Below, one piece after another: positions 45,867 to 56,778 of a DNA stretch of 64,000 nt; the first letter of the stretch is position 1, and the number at the start of each line of letters is the position of its first letter. The stretch spans positions 1,488,001-1,552,000 of the forward strand of contig NZ_PGFI01000011.1 of the NCBI RefSeq assembly GCF_002797755.1, given 5' to 3'. The notes under the pieces were generated by a model. It worked only from the letters and a program-made list of their open reading frames with translations, was not told where the DNA came from and searched no databases. The position numbers and the translations under genes were made by a program. The stretch is from Brevirhabdus pacifica (GTDB lineage Bacteria > Pseudomonadota > Alphaproteobacteria > Rhodobacterales > Rhodobacteraceae).

Positions 45867-47032
45867 GCCGTGGCCCCCTTGCCGCGCAGGTTTTGCCGCT
45901 GGGGATAGCGGGAGAGGAACCGCGCGCGCAGGATCAGCACCCACAGCGTCACCGCCCCCAACTGGTGCAGAAGTCCCAGGTGCCAGGGCGCCGCGGCGAT
46001 CACCGTGGCGATGCCCAGCAACACTTGCACCACCATCATCCCCGCCATCATGTCGAAGGCGCGGCGCGTGCCGTCATTGCCGCTGGAGCGGCTGCGCCGC
46101 CAGACAACCAGCCCGTAGATGAACAGAAGATACCCCGCCATCCGGTGCAGGAACTGAACCAGCCCCTCGTTCTCGAAGAAGTTGCGCCACACCGGTGCAA
46201 GGTCCAGCGGATCGGGGGGCAGGAACTCGCCCGCCATCAAGGGCCAGTCGGTATAGGTGCGCCCGGCGTCGATGCCTGCCACCAGCGCGCCCAGCAGGAT
46301 CTGCAGGAAGGCGAAATGCATCAATCCAGTGCTCATCCCGAACAGCTTGGCCTCGCCATGGCGCCGGGCCTGAAGAAGGTCGCCCGACTGCCGGCCCAGC
46401 TTGAAGGCAAACCAGGCGATCACGCCCAGGATGACGAAGGCCAGCCCCAGGTGTGTCGCCAGCCGGTAGGAGGCCACGTCCAGCATCGAGCCCTCAAGCC
46501 CCGAGGAGACCATCCACCAGCCCACGGCGCCCTGTGCGCCGCCAAGCGCCCCCAGCAGCAGAAGCCGCCCGGTCCAGTCGCGCGGGATGCGCCCCGTGGC
46601 CCACAGCAGGCCCAGACCCAGCGCCCAGACCAGCCCGATGGCGCGGCCAAGCTGCCGGTGGCCCCATTCCCACCAATAGATAAACTGGAACTCGGCCATG
46701 CTCATGCCCTGGTTCTGAAGGCGATATTCGGGGGTGGCACGATACTTGTCGAACTCGACCTGCCAGGCCTCGATGCTCATGGGCGGCAGGGCGCCGCTGA
46801 CAGGGCGCCACTCGGTGATCGACAGGCCGCTGTCGGTCAGCCGGGTCAGCCCGCCCACGGCGATCATCACGACGACCATCGCGAACAGGATGAAAAGCCA
46901 GATCCGCGTCGCGCGACGACCGCGCCCGGTGCCCCGGTCGATCAGCCCCGGGCCGGGACCCTCGCCCTGGGGCCGCCCGCGGGGGCTGCTTTCGGCGGGG
47001 ACATCCTCGAATATGCTGCGTTTGGTGGTCAT
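45863..47032 (-). CDS. ctaA: Heme A synthase
   Basis: A 389-residue COX15/CtaA type 2 protein with eight transmembrane helices, oxidising heme O to heme A for aa3-type cytochrome oxidase. Motifs: GGLTRLTDSGLSITEWRPVSGALPP, EFQFIYWWEWGHRQLGR (haem-ligand His), LATHLGLAF, FVGALVAGIDAG-like, and EFLHRM as FLHRMAGY. A cytosolic N-terminal tail of about 40 residues precedes TM1. The promoter TTGAAG-N17-TAATCT lies about 85 bases upstream. Downstream is the M32 carboxypeptidase. Confidence 0.96.
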   Translation of the reverse strand: MTTKRSIFEDVPAESSPRGRPQGEGPGPGLIDRGTGRGRRATRIWLFILFAMVVVMIAVGGLTRLTDSGLSITEWRPVSGALPPMSIEAWQVEFDKYRATPEYRLQNQGMSMAEFQFIYWWEWGHRQLGRAIGLVWALGLGLLWATGRIPRDWTGRLLLLGALGGAQGAVGWWMVSSGLEGSMLDVASYRLATHLGLAFVILGVIAWFAFKLGRQSGDLLQARRHGEAKLFGMSTGLMHFAFLQILLGALVAGIDAGRTYTDWPLMAGEFLPPDPLDLAPVWRNFFENEGLVQFLHRMAGYLLFIYGLVVWRRSRSSGNDGTRRAFDMMAGMMVVQVLLGIATVIAAAPWHLGLLHQLGAVTLWVLILRARFLSRYPQRQNLRGKGATA

Positions 47033-47116
47033 GCTTCGTCTCCGGGAGGGCTTGCGGCAGGAACGGATCCGGTGCCGTTGGAGGGCGCGACAGGCGCGAC
47101 AGATATGTCGCCGGGC

Positions 47117-47145
47117 AGATTAGGTGCCGCGCCCCGGGGCTTCAA
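47117..47145 (-). promoter_or_regulatory. ctaA promoter
   Basis: On the minus strand TTGAAG (47140-47145), 17-base spacer, TAATCT (47117-47122). The predicted start is about 78 bases before the ctaA ATG. Confidence 0.65.
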
Positions 47146-47207
47146 GCGCCGCCGGTCGGGCGCGACACGGTGCCCCGGGGCCGTGGCGTTCGGGTTCGGG
47201 TTCGGCT

Positions 47208-47984
47208 TCAGGCGCCGTCATTCTCGCGCCGCCGCGCCAGGGCACGCAGGATGCCGTGGAAGATCTGGACGTCGGCCAGGGTCAGTGGCATCCGGCTGAG
47301 CATGTTGCGAAGGTTCAGCCGCATCGAGGCGGCCTTGTGCTCGGGGAAGAAGAAATTCGCCTGCTCCAGCCGCTCCTCCAGGTGCTCCTGTAGCTTTTCG
47401 ACCTCGATCGCCTCGGCGGGGCGCGATCGGCCCATGTCGCCCGAGGGGGCCGCGCCGTCATCCTGGCGGCGCCATTCATAGGCCATCAGCAGCACGCATT
47501 GCGCCAGGTTCAACGAGGCGAAGGCCGGATTGACCGGCACCGAGACGATGGCATTGGCCCGCGCGATATCGTCGTTCTCAAGCCCTGCCCGTTCCGGCCC
47601 GAACAAAAGCCCCACCTTCTGGCCCTGCCCGATCAGGGTGCGGGTGCGGCGCATGGCCTCCTCGGGGGTCAGAACCTCCTTGGTCAGATCACGGCTGCGG
47701 GCGGTGGTGGCCAGCACGAAGTGGCAATCGGCCAGCGCATCGGCGGTGGTGTCGTAGACGCCGACATTGTCCAGCACCCGCGCCGCCCCCGAGGCGGTCG
47801 CGGCAGCACGCGGGTTGGGCCAGCCATCGCGCGGATCGACAAGGCGCATCCGCTCCAGCCCGAAGTTCCACATCGCCCGGGCCGCTCCGCCGATGTTCTC
47901 GCCCATCTGCGGGCGCACCAGCACGACCGTCGGCTGGGGTCCGCCCCAGGTGTTGGCAGCTTCGCTGTGATCGGTTCCGGCCAT
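47208..47984 (-). CDS. TrmJ-like tRNA (cytidine/uridine-2'-O-)-methyltransferase
   Basis: A 258-residue SPOUT methyltransferase of the TrmH/TrmJ group. The N-terminal VLVRPQMGENIGGAARAMWNFGLERMRLVDPRDGWPN is the family hallmark with the catalytic Arg in GAARAM. The trefoil-knot part reads GLLFGPERAGLENDDI and VNPAFASLNLAQCVLLMAYEW. TrmJ methylates position 32 of tRNA; target specificity is inferred. ATG at 47984 has GAGG upstream. Confidence 0.9.
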   Translation of the reverse strand: MAGTDHSEAANTWGGPQPTVVLVRPQMGENIGGAARAMWNFGLERMRLVDPRDGWPNPRAAATASGAARVLDNVGVYDTTADALADCHFVLATTARSRDLTKEVLTPEEAMRRTRTLIGQGQKVGLLFGPERAGLENDDIARANAIVSVPVNPAFASLNLAQCVLLMAYEWRRQDDGAAPSGDMGRSRPAEAIEVEKLQEHLEERLEQANFFFPEHKAASMRLNLRNMLSRMPLTLADVQIFHGILRALARRRENDGA

Positions 47985-48198
47985 GACAAGTCCTCGCGTG
48001 ATCCCCGCGGCAGGTGTCGCGGGCGGGGGCCTGATACGCCCGGCCCGCCCGGGTGACAAGACCGGCGTGCCCGGTCGCGCATCCTGCCGGCGCCTACCGG
48101 ACACCCCCGATCACCGGTGCGGGCCCCATCAACCCCGATGGTCAAGCGCGGCGGCTGCGGTTATAGGGTGGGCGAAACAACCCGGACGGATGCGTGAC

Positions 48199-48819
48199 AT
48201 GGCCGAAGACGAACTGCCCCAGATCTATCTTGTGACCCCGTCCGAGATCGAATTGTCCACCTACGCAGACAAGCTGGCCCGCGTTCTTGACGCAGAGGCC
48301 ATCGCCTGCGTGCGCATCGGCCTGTCGACCCGGGACGAGGACCGGATCGCCACCGCCGCCGACAGCCTGCGCAAGGTGTGCCATGCCCGCGACGTGGCGA
48401 TCGTGATCGACTCGCATCTCAAGCTGGCCGAGCGGCTGGGCCTCGACGGGGTCCACCTGCCCGACGCCACCCGCTCGGTGCGCGACGCGCGCAAGGAACT
48501 GGGCGCCGACGCCATCGTCGGCAGCTTCTGCGGCCATTCGCGCCATGACGGTCTGAACGCCGGCGAGGCGGGCGCCGACTATGTCGCCTTCGGCCCCGTC
48601 TCGGACACGGCGCTGGACGATGCCCGCACCGCCGAGACTGACCTGTTCGCCTGGTGGTCCGAAACCATCGAGGTTCCCGTCGTGGCCGAGGGGGGCATCA
48701 CCCCGGAGAAATTCACCGAGCTGGCCCCTTACACCGACTTCTTCGCACTGAGTGACGAGGTCTGGCTGCCCGAGGATCCGGTCAAGGCGCTGCGCGACCT
48801 GCTGGCGCGCATCCGCTAA
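48199..48819 (+). CDS. Thiamine-phosphate synthase (ThiE)-like TIM-barrel protein
   Basis: A 206-residue protein with the ThiE/TenI layout: IYLVTPSEIE, VAIVIDSHLKLAERLGLDGVHLPDATRSVRDAR, IVGSFCGHSRHDGLNAGEAGADYVAFGPV and VVAEGGITPEKFTEL. Compared with ThiE, the diphosphate-binding and DxxH-type residues are altered and a longer acidic block follows GPV. It may be a TenI-like or ThiE-like protein of other function. No thi genes are adjacent. Start ATG at 48199 or 48190. Confidence 0.8.
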   Translation: MAEDELPQIYLVTPSEIELSTYADKLARVLDAEAIACVRIGLSTRDEDRIATAADSLRKVCHARDVAIVIDSHLKLAERLGLDGVHLPDATRSVRDARKELGADAIVGSFCGHSRHDGLNAGEAGADYVAFGPVSDTALDDARTAETDLFAWWSETIEVPVVAEGGITPEKFTELAPYTDFFALSDEVWLPEDPVKALRDLLARIR

Positions 48820-49634
48820 CCCATTCCGTCCCGCACCGCCTGCTCCAGCCGGGCCGCAAGCTGCTTGCGGTCCCCGTGGGCGTTGACCTTGACCGGCGCG
48901 TGGTAGGTGACCGTGACCGCGCCGTGGCGCGGTGCAGCCAACATCGCCAGCAGATGCTCGCCGAACTCCATGTCGCCCCACCAGCCATAGAAGCGCGGAT
49001 CGGCCCCCGGGGGCGCGGTATAACACAGGGTGACCGGCTGTATTTCCAGCCCATCCCTCAATTCATCCGCGAAGAAAGCGCCAAAGAGCGTTGATTTGAA
49101 TGGCAGAACCCGAAGCCCGTCCGAGCTGGTCCCCTCGGGGAAGAACAACAGCTTGTGGCCGGCCTGCAAACGGGCGTGAAACAGGCTCTTTTGTTGGGCC
49201 GCGTCCCGGGCGCGGCGGCTGATGAAGACCGTCCCGGTCGCCCGCGCCAGCCACCCGATGCCGGGCCAGGCCGCGACCTCGGCCTTTGAAACGAAGTAGA
49301 TGTTCTGCCGGGCGTTGAGGGCGAAAATATCCAACCAGGAAGAGTGGTTGGCGACCACGGCTCCGGCTTTGGATGCAGGTTTGCCGGCTGTCCGGTGCGT
49401 CATTCCCAGGATTGCGAAGAAGGCGCGGCAGACGGCTTGGGTCACATAGGGCGTGACGGGCCGGCGGACACCGCAGAGCGGGCGCTCCAGCAGCCGCAAG
49501 GCCAGTAGCAGGCCCAGCCCCCCGAAGATCACCACACCCAGTGCCGTGCCCTTCAGCGCGACCCTCAGCCACTGGGCGCCCCGGGGGCTGGCCGGGCGCG
49601 GCTCCGGCTCGTCCGAGCGCCAGGTTGGGGTCAC
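48816..49634 (-). CDS. olsA: Lyso-ornithine lipid acyltransferase (PlsC family)
   Basis: A 272-residue 1-acyl-glycerol-3-phosphate acyltransferase-family membrane protein. One N-terminal membrane segment (about 25-45) precedes the acceptor motif NHSSWLD (Hx4D) and the FPEGTSSDG motif. Because it overlaps olsB (GTGA at the start codon, GTG at 49634), its likely job is to acylate lyso-ornithine lipid, as OlsA does in Sinorhizobium and Rhodobacter. A general PlsC role cannot be excluded. Confidence 0.9.
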   Translation of the reverse strand: MTPTWRSDEPEPRPASPRGAQWLRVALKGTALGVVIFGGLGLLLALRLLERPLCGVRRPVTPYVTQAVCRAFFAILGMTHRTAGKPASKAGAVVANHSSWLDIFALNARQNIYFVSKAEVAAWPGIGWLARATGTVFISRRARDAAQQKSLFHARLQAGHKLLFFPEGTSSDGLRVLPFKSTLFGAFFADELRDGLEIQPVTLCYTAPPGADPRFYGWWGDMEFGEHLLAMLAAPRHGAVTVTYHAPVKVNAHGDRKQLAARLEQAVRDGMG

Positions 49635-50410
49635 GCGCCCCGCCCCCGGGAATAGAAATCTCGGTGCCGCGTGGACATGCGGGCCGTATCGACCAGCAGG
49701 CAGACGTCGGTGGTATTGAATTCCCGATCGACGTAGGCGCCGCTGCCGACGAAACCGCCCAGCCGCAGGTAGGCCTTCACCAGCGCCGGGACCTGGCGCA
49801 TGGCGGCAAGGCGGTCGATCTGCTCGGGCGGCAGAAGGTCCATCGACACCCCGTCCCGGGCCGTCACGCGCAGATCCTCGGGGGCCAGGTGATTGTGATG
49901 CAGCAGCGACAGCGGTTGCGCCAATGCGGCCACGTCCGTGCCGTGGAAGCTGGCAACGCCGAAGAGAATTTCTATATGCCTTTCGGCTACATACTCGCCC
50001 AGACCGTTCCACAGGTGGAACATGCCCGTGCCGCCCCGATGGGCCGCCGCAACGCAGGAACGCCCCAGTTCCAGCAGGCGCCGCCCGCTGGCGCGCAGGG
50101 GGGCGAGGTCATATTCCCCGTCGGTGTAGAACTCGCCCAGCTCCTCGGCCCGTTCGCTGGTCAGCAGGCGGTAGACGCCAACCACATGGTCCAGCCCCTC
50201 GGGATCGCGATCGGTGTCGATCAGCAGCAGGTGGTCATAAAAGGGATCGAACCGGTCCCGCTCCAGCCGGTTGGCGTGATCGATCATCGGCCCGTCGCCC
50301 CCAAGCTCGGTGACGAAGACGTCATACCGCAGCCGCTGCGCCGCCAGGAGGTCCTGTTCGGTCTCGGCCAGTCGGACCTTGTAGGATGGGTGCCGCGATA
50401 GAAGGCTCAT
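49631..50410 (-). CDS. olsB: L-ornithine N-alpha-acyltransferase
   Basis: A 259-residue GNAT-like acyltransferase. YKVRLAETEQDLLAAQRLRYDVFVTELGG, the LELGRSCVAAAHRGG block and FGVASFHGTD are hallmark OlsB motifs. It transfers a 3-hydroxyacyl chain from ACP to ornithine, making lyso-ornithine lipid, a membrane lipid often raised under phosphate limitation. The ATG at 50410 has no Shine-Dalgarno and only an AT-rich TATATA-like box 7 bases upstream, so initiation may be leaderless. Confidence 0.94.
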   Translation of the reverse strand: MSLLSRHPSYKVRLAETEQDLLAAQRLRYDVFVTELGGDGPMIDHANRLERDRFDPFYDHLLLIDTDRDPEGLDHVVGVYRLLTSERAEELGEFYTDGEYDLAPLRASGRRLLELGRSCVAAAHRGGTGMFHLWNGLGEYVAERHIEILFGVASFHGTDVAALAQPLSLLHHNHLAPEDLRVTARDGVSMDLLPPEQIDRLAAMRQVPALVKAYLRLGGFVGSGAYVDREFNTTDVCLLVDTARMSTRHRDFYSRGRGA

Positions 50411-50561
50411 TGGGCCGTATATATTATTGTTCTGCCACGAGGGTTCTAGTGAGGGGCGCAAATTTTGGCAACCCGTGCTTGCGGGCAACGGGCACCGCGC
50501 GGCTGGATTCGGGACCCGCTTCTGTTAAGCTTTGGCTAATCATTTACTCGGAAAGAATAGA

Positions 50562-50744
50562 TCAGGTTTCGAAAACGATTTCCAGCTGGACCCGGGCGCC
50601 GTTCAGGACGACCTTGCCGCATTCCTCGAAATTGACCGTGATGCGCCCGTTGATGTTGGATTGCACCTGCCCAAGTCCCCAGTCGGGGCAGGCCGGGTTG
50701 CGGACCAGCATGCCGGGTTCAAGGAACTCGTTCAACTCACTCAT
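50562..50744 (-). CDS. DUF3553 small protein
   Basis: A 60-residue protein consisting of a DUF3553 domain: LEPGMLVRNPACPDWGLGQVQS, then NGRITVNFEECGKVVLNGARVQLEIV. The fold is predicted to be a small beta-barrel like Tudor/SH3 domains. The function is unknown, but the gene is commonly next to chpT in Rhodobacteraceae. It is divergent from chpT, 29 bases away. Confidence 0.9.
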   Translation of the reverse strand: MSELNEFLEPGMLVRNPACPDWGLGQVQSNINGRITVNFEECGKVVLNGARVQLEIVFET

Positions 50745-50773
50745 TTGGCGCCACTTTCATTGACGGAATAGAC

Positions 50774-51376
50774 ATGAACCGCACATCGGATCTTGCGACA
50801 AGCGTCGGCACACGGATCTGCCATGACATTATCAGCCCTCTGGGGGCAATCGGCAATGGTCTGGAGCTTTTGGAGCTGACCGGCGTTGCCGGGCCCGAGG
50901 TGGACCTGATCCTGCAAAGCGTGGCCAGCGCCTCGGCGCGGCTGCGGGCCTTCCGGCTGGCCTTCGGACCCTCGGACCTCAGCCAGCCGGTCCCGCGCGA
51001 AGAACTTGCCGAGATCCTCGAAGGCTATTTCGCCGGAGAGCGGTTCGGCGTGGACTGGCAGGGTGCGCGCAACCTGACCCGCGACGAGGCCAAGGGCGCG
51101 ATACTTGGCCTTCTCTGCCTGGAGACGGCCCTGCCCCACGGTGGCCGGCTGGAGCTGGAAAGCTCGGACGGGATCGTGCTGCGCGGCCATGGTGAGGCGA
51201 CATCCCGCGACGCGGCCTGCTGGGACCTGCTGAGCGCGGGGCGGGACCGCGCGGACCACGTCGCACAGCCCGAGCCTGCCCAGATCCACTTCGCCATGCT
51301 GGGCGCCCATCTGGACGCCCTGCGCCGCACCCCGAAAGAGGCCTGGGGGCCCGAAGGGATCAGCCTGGCGCTCTAG
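50774..51376 (+). CDS. chpT: Histidine phosphotransferase ChpT
   Basis: A 200-residue ChpT-type phosphotransferase that passes phosphate from CckA to CtrA and CpdR in alphaproteobacteria, controlling cell cycle or, in Rhodobacterales, motility and gene-transfer agents. The phospho-His is in TRICHDIISPLGAIGNGLELL (about H17), and the C-terminal HATPase-like domain lacks ATP-binding motifs, as in characterised ChpT. It is divergent from the DUF3553 gene. Confidence 0.94.
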   Translation: MNRTSDLATSVGTRICHDIISPLGAIGNGLELLELTGVAGPEVDLILQSVASASARLRAFRLAFGPSDLSQPVPREELAEILEGYFAGERFGVDWQGARNLTRDEAKGAILGLLCLETALPHGGRLELESSDGIVLRGHGEATSRDAACWDLLSAGRDRADHVAQPEPAQIHFAMLGAHLDALRRTPKEAWGPEGISLAL

Positions 51377-51421
51377 GGAGCCGGAACAGCCCGGACCCCT
51401 AGCGCACCGCGACCTGCGGCC

Positions 51422-52683
51422 TCAGCGGCGCAGCGTGCCGTCGCCCCGCACCAGATACTTGAAGCTGGTCAGCTGTTCGGCACCCACGGGACCGCGGGCG
51501 TGCAGCTTGCCGGTGGCGATGCCGATCTCGGCGCCCATCCCGAACTCCCCGCCGTCGGCGAACTGGGTCGAGGCGTTGCGCATCAGGATCGCGCTGTCGA
51601 GACGCTGCATGAAGCGATCGGCCACGGCGTCATCCTCGGCCAGCACGCATTCGGTATGATTAGAGCCATATTCGCGGATATGGGCGATGGCGCCATCGAC
51701 ATCATCCACGACCTTCGCCGCGATGATCATGTCCAGGAATTCCTTGCCGAAATCATCCTCGGATGCAGGCACGGAGCCGCGCAGGCCAGCGCCCGCCCGG
51801 ACCTCAACCCCTGCTTCCATCAACCGGTCGACGATGCGCTGGCCCAGCCCTTCGGCGATGTCGCGATGGACCAGAAGACACTCGGCGGCGCCGCAGATCC
51901 CGGTGCGCCGGGTCTTGGCGTTCAGCACCACCTCGACCGCCTTCTCGGGATCGGCGGAGGCGTCGACATAAACGTGGCAGATGCCTTCCAGATGGGCAAA
52001 GACCGGCACCCGCGCCTCGCGCTGGACCAGGCCGACCAGCCCCTTGCCGCCGCGGGGCACGATGACATCGATATGCTCGACCAGACGCAGCATCTCGGCC
52101 ACGGCCTCACGGTCGCGGACGGGCACCCGCTGGATCGCGTCGCCGGGAAGGCCCGCGGCCTCAAGTCCGGCCGCAAGACAGGCGTGGATCGCGCCCGAGG
52201 AATGGAAGCTTTCGCTGCCGCCGCGCAGGATGACCGCGTTGCCGGCCTTGACGCAAAGCGCGCCCGCGTCGGCGGTCACGTTGGGGCGGCTTTCGTAGAT
52301 CACGCCGATGACGCCCAGCGGCGTGCGCACGCGCTGGATGTGCAGGCCGGTCTCCATGTCCCACTCGGCGATGACCTGGCCGATGGGGTCGGGTTGGTCG
52401 GCGACGGCGCGCAGGCCCTCGGCCATGGCAGCGATCCGCCCCTCGTCCAGCAGCAGCCGGTCGATCATCGCGCCGCTCAGGCCCTTCTCGCGGGCCGCGT
52501 CCATGTCGCGCGCGTTGGCAGCAAGGATGCTGTCCTGATCGGCCAGGATACGATCGGCGGCTGCGTGCAGGGCGCGGGCCTTCTGCTCGGAGCTGGCGGT
52601 CGCCAGCTCCCGCGCGGCGGCCGAGGCGCGGGCACCGATCGCACGGACCAGCGCGGGAATATCGTCGATGTTCTGCATGTCGT

Positions 52684-52687
<4 letters not shown>
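51422..52687 (-). CDS. proA: Gamma-glutamyl phosphate reductase
   Basis: A 421-residue NADPH-dependent enzyme reducing gamma-glutamyl phosphate in proline synthesis. Catalytic Cys in [50 protein letters not shown], and [15 protein letters not shown] at 52687 overlaps the proB stop by 4 bases. It is the last gene of obgE-proB-proA. Confidence 0.98.
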
Positions 52688-54821
<2,134 letters not shown>

Positions 54822-54850
54822 TTATGTCCTATCGAGCGAAGCCACCGGCC

Positions 54851-55396
54851 TCAATCCAGTTTTCTGGAATACGTCCAGGTCGCCACCGAGGCGCCGCGCG
54901 CCACGGAGAAGGTTTCGGCATCGCCCAGGTAGGCGAAACCACAGTTGCTCAGCACCCGGGCCGAGGCGGGATTGTCCTGCAGCACCTCGGCGAAGATGTT
55001 GGCGCAGCCCTGGGGGTTGGCCTCAAGCAGGGCGCGCACGGCGGCGGTGGCAAGACCTGTGTTCCACATGGCCGGCGCGATCCAGTAGGCAATCTCGGAC
55101 TGATTGCGGTCCATCCGCTTCAGCCCGATGCAGCCCAGAACCTCGCCACCACCGATCCGGGTCGCATCCAGCAGCCACACGTCCTCGACCCGGTCGGGCG
55201 CGCGGGCGCGGTCGATGAAGGCCTGCGTCGCCCCCTCCGGAAGCGGGTGCGGGATCGAGCGGGTTGCCTCGGCGACCCGGCGGTCGCCGGTATACATCTG
55301 AAGCAGGCCCAGATCGGACTGCTGCGGCGGGCGCAGGCAGAAACGCTCGGTCTCGATGACCGGTCCGGGGTCGGGTATCTGGTTCTGGAACGTCAC
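54851..55396 (-). CDS. GNAT acetyltransferase (RimJ/RimL-like)
   Basis: A 181-residue acetyltransferase. ETERFCLRPPQQSDLGLLQMY is the N-terminal RimJ/L-type block; IAYWIAPAMWNTGLATAAVRALLEAN is the acetyl-CoA binding region and NPASARVLSNCGFAYLGD is the C-terminal hallmark. Substrate unknown. GTG at 55396 has GGGAG upstream. It is inserted between rpmA and obgE. Confidence 0.9.
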   Translation of the reverse strand: MTFQNQIPDPGPVIETERFCLRPPQQSDLGLLQMYTGDRRVAEATRSIPHPLPEGATQAFIDRARAPDRVEDVWLLDATRIGGGEVLGCIGLKRMDRNQSEIAYWIAPAMWNTGLATAAVRALLEANPQGCANIFAEVLQDNPASARVLSNCGFAYLGDAETFSVARGASVATWTYSRKLD

Positions 55397-55573
55397 GAGA
55401 TTGCTCTCCCTGATTGACGTGACCGGATGGCGGGCGGGCGATCTCCGCCCCACGGCCCCGGCCCCTCCCCGGTCAGCCCGGGATGAGGCCAGCGTTGCTC
55501 CGCTGCCCGAAACGAGAAAAGGGACCGGCGATGACCGCCGATCCCTGACTGTGTCGAGTGCGGACGATCGCGG

Positions 55574-55843
55574 TTACTCGGCGGCCTCGGCCGCTGGCAT
55601 AACCGAAATGAAGGTGCGACCCTTCAGACCCTTGTGGAAGGTCACGTGACCTTCGGCGGTCGCGAAGATGGTGTGATCCTTGCCCAGGCCGACGCCCTCG
55701 CCCGGCCACCACTTGGTGCCGCGCTGACGCACGATGATGTTGCCCGGGATGACGGCTTCGCCACCGAATTTCTTGACGCCGAGGCGACGGCCGGCAGAGT
55801 CGCGGCCGTTGCGGGATGAACCGCCTGCTTTTTTATGTGCCAT
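55574..55843 (-). CDS. rpmA: 50S ribosomal protein L27
   Basis: An 89-residue L27 starting [28 protein letters not shown], followed by [31 protein letters not shown]. Its N-terminus reaches the peptidyl-transferase centre. It lies 12 bases after rplU. Confidence 0.99.
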   Translation of the reverse strand: MAHKKAGGSSRNGRDSAGRRLGVKKFGGEAVIPGNIIVRQRGTKWWPGEGVGLGKDHTIFATAEGHVTFHKGLKGRTFISVMPAAEAAE

Positions 55844-55855
55844 GCTTCTCTCTCC

Positions 55856-56566
55856 TTAGCCTTTGGTAAGCTCTTTGGCCTGGTCGACCCAGCCCTCGCG
55901 CTCGATGCGGCCCTTGAAGGACAGCTTCTCGTCCATCTCGGCGATGTCGGCGGCGGACCAGCCGGCGATCTGTGCGAAGGTGGTGACACCGGCTTCGTGC
56001 AGCTTCTTCTCAAGCGCGGGACCAACGCCCGACAGCTTCTTGAGATCGTCAGCCTTGTCGTCGGCCTTTGCGGCCTTGGGCGCGGCGGCCTTCTTCTCGG
56101 CCTTGGGTGCAGCAGCCTTCTTCTCGGCCTTGGGCTTTTCAGCCTTGGGCGCGGCGGCCTTCTTGGCGGGGGTCTTCGGCGCGGCGGCAGCAGCGGCAAC
56201 ACCGGCAACCGAACCGGCACCGACAGCGGCCTTGACGCCCGACTTGTCGCCACCTTCGGCCAGGATCTCGGTCACGCGCAGCAGGGTCAGTTGCTGGCGG
56301 TGGCCCTTGGTGCGCTTGGACGAATGCTTCCGGCGGCGCTTGACGAAATGGATGACCTTCTCGCCCTTGATCTGGTCGATGACCTCGGCCTGCACGGCCG
56401 CACCGGAGATCAGCGGAGCGCCAACCACGGGCTTGTCGCCACCCAGCATCATGATGTCGTTGAACTGAACGGTGTCACCCGCTTGGGCGGCCAGCTTCTC
56501 AACACGCAGAACGTCGCCGCTCTGCACCTTGTACTGCTTGCCACCGGTCTTGAGGACCGCAAACAT
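55856..56566 (-). CDS. rplU: 50S ribosomal protein L21 with C-terminal linker and HhH domain
   Basis: A 236-residue L21. Residues 1-103 are the normal L21 ([15 protein letters not shown]...[18 protein letters not shown]). Residues about 104-172 are an Ala/Lys/Pro low-complexity linker with repeated [10 protein letters not shown]. Residues about 173-236 form a helix-hairpin-helix module ([19 protein letters not shown]...[12 protein letters not shown]) like that on alphaproteobacterial NuoE. E. coli L21 has 103 residues only. ATG at 56566 starts the conserved core. Confidence 0.97.
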   Translation of the reverse strand: MFAVLKTGGKQYKVQSGDVLRVEKLAAQAGDTVQFNDIMMLGGDKPVVGAPLISGAAVQAEVIDQIKGEKVIHFVKRRRKHSSKRTKGHRQQLTLLRVTEILAEGGDKSGVKAAVGAGSVAGVAAAAAAPKTPAKKAAAPKAEKPKAEKKAAAPKAEKKAAAPKAAKADDKADDLKKLSGVGPALEKKLHEAGVTTFAQIAGWSAADIAEMDEKLSFKGRIEREGWVDQAKELTKG

Positions 56567-56737
56567 CGCGTCTTCCTTGTCTCTCCGCGTCCTGTGGTCC
56601 CCATGATCGACCCGCGTTCGGGTCGTTCGGGATGTTTCCGCGGCCATAACGGCCACACCTCGGACTGCGCGCCCTCGTCGGGCTGTCGTTGCATATGATT
56701 GACCTGCCGGGACGCAAGGCCCCCGCAGAGATGCCGG

Positions 56738-56766
56738 CTTATGGGGAATCGGCGCCGGCAAGTCAA
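56738..56766 (-). promoter_or_regulatory. rplU-rpmA promoter
   Basis: On the minus strand TTGACT (56761-56766), 17-base spacer, CATAAG (56738-56743), a near-consensus alphaproteobacterial promoter. The leader of about 165 bases contains a perfect hairpin CGACCCG-CGTT-CGGGTCG (56608-56625). Confidence 0.75.
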
Positions 56767-56778
56767 GCCGGAATACCC

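Noticed and set aside
47188-47205. Tandem TTCGGG hexamers before trmJ's end
   Set aside because: Three copies only, compatible with chance in high-GC sequence and no structural role seen.
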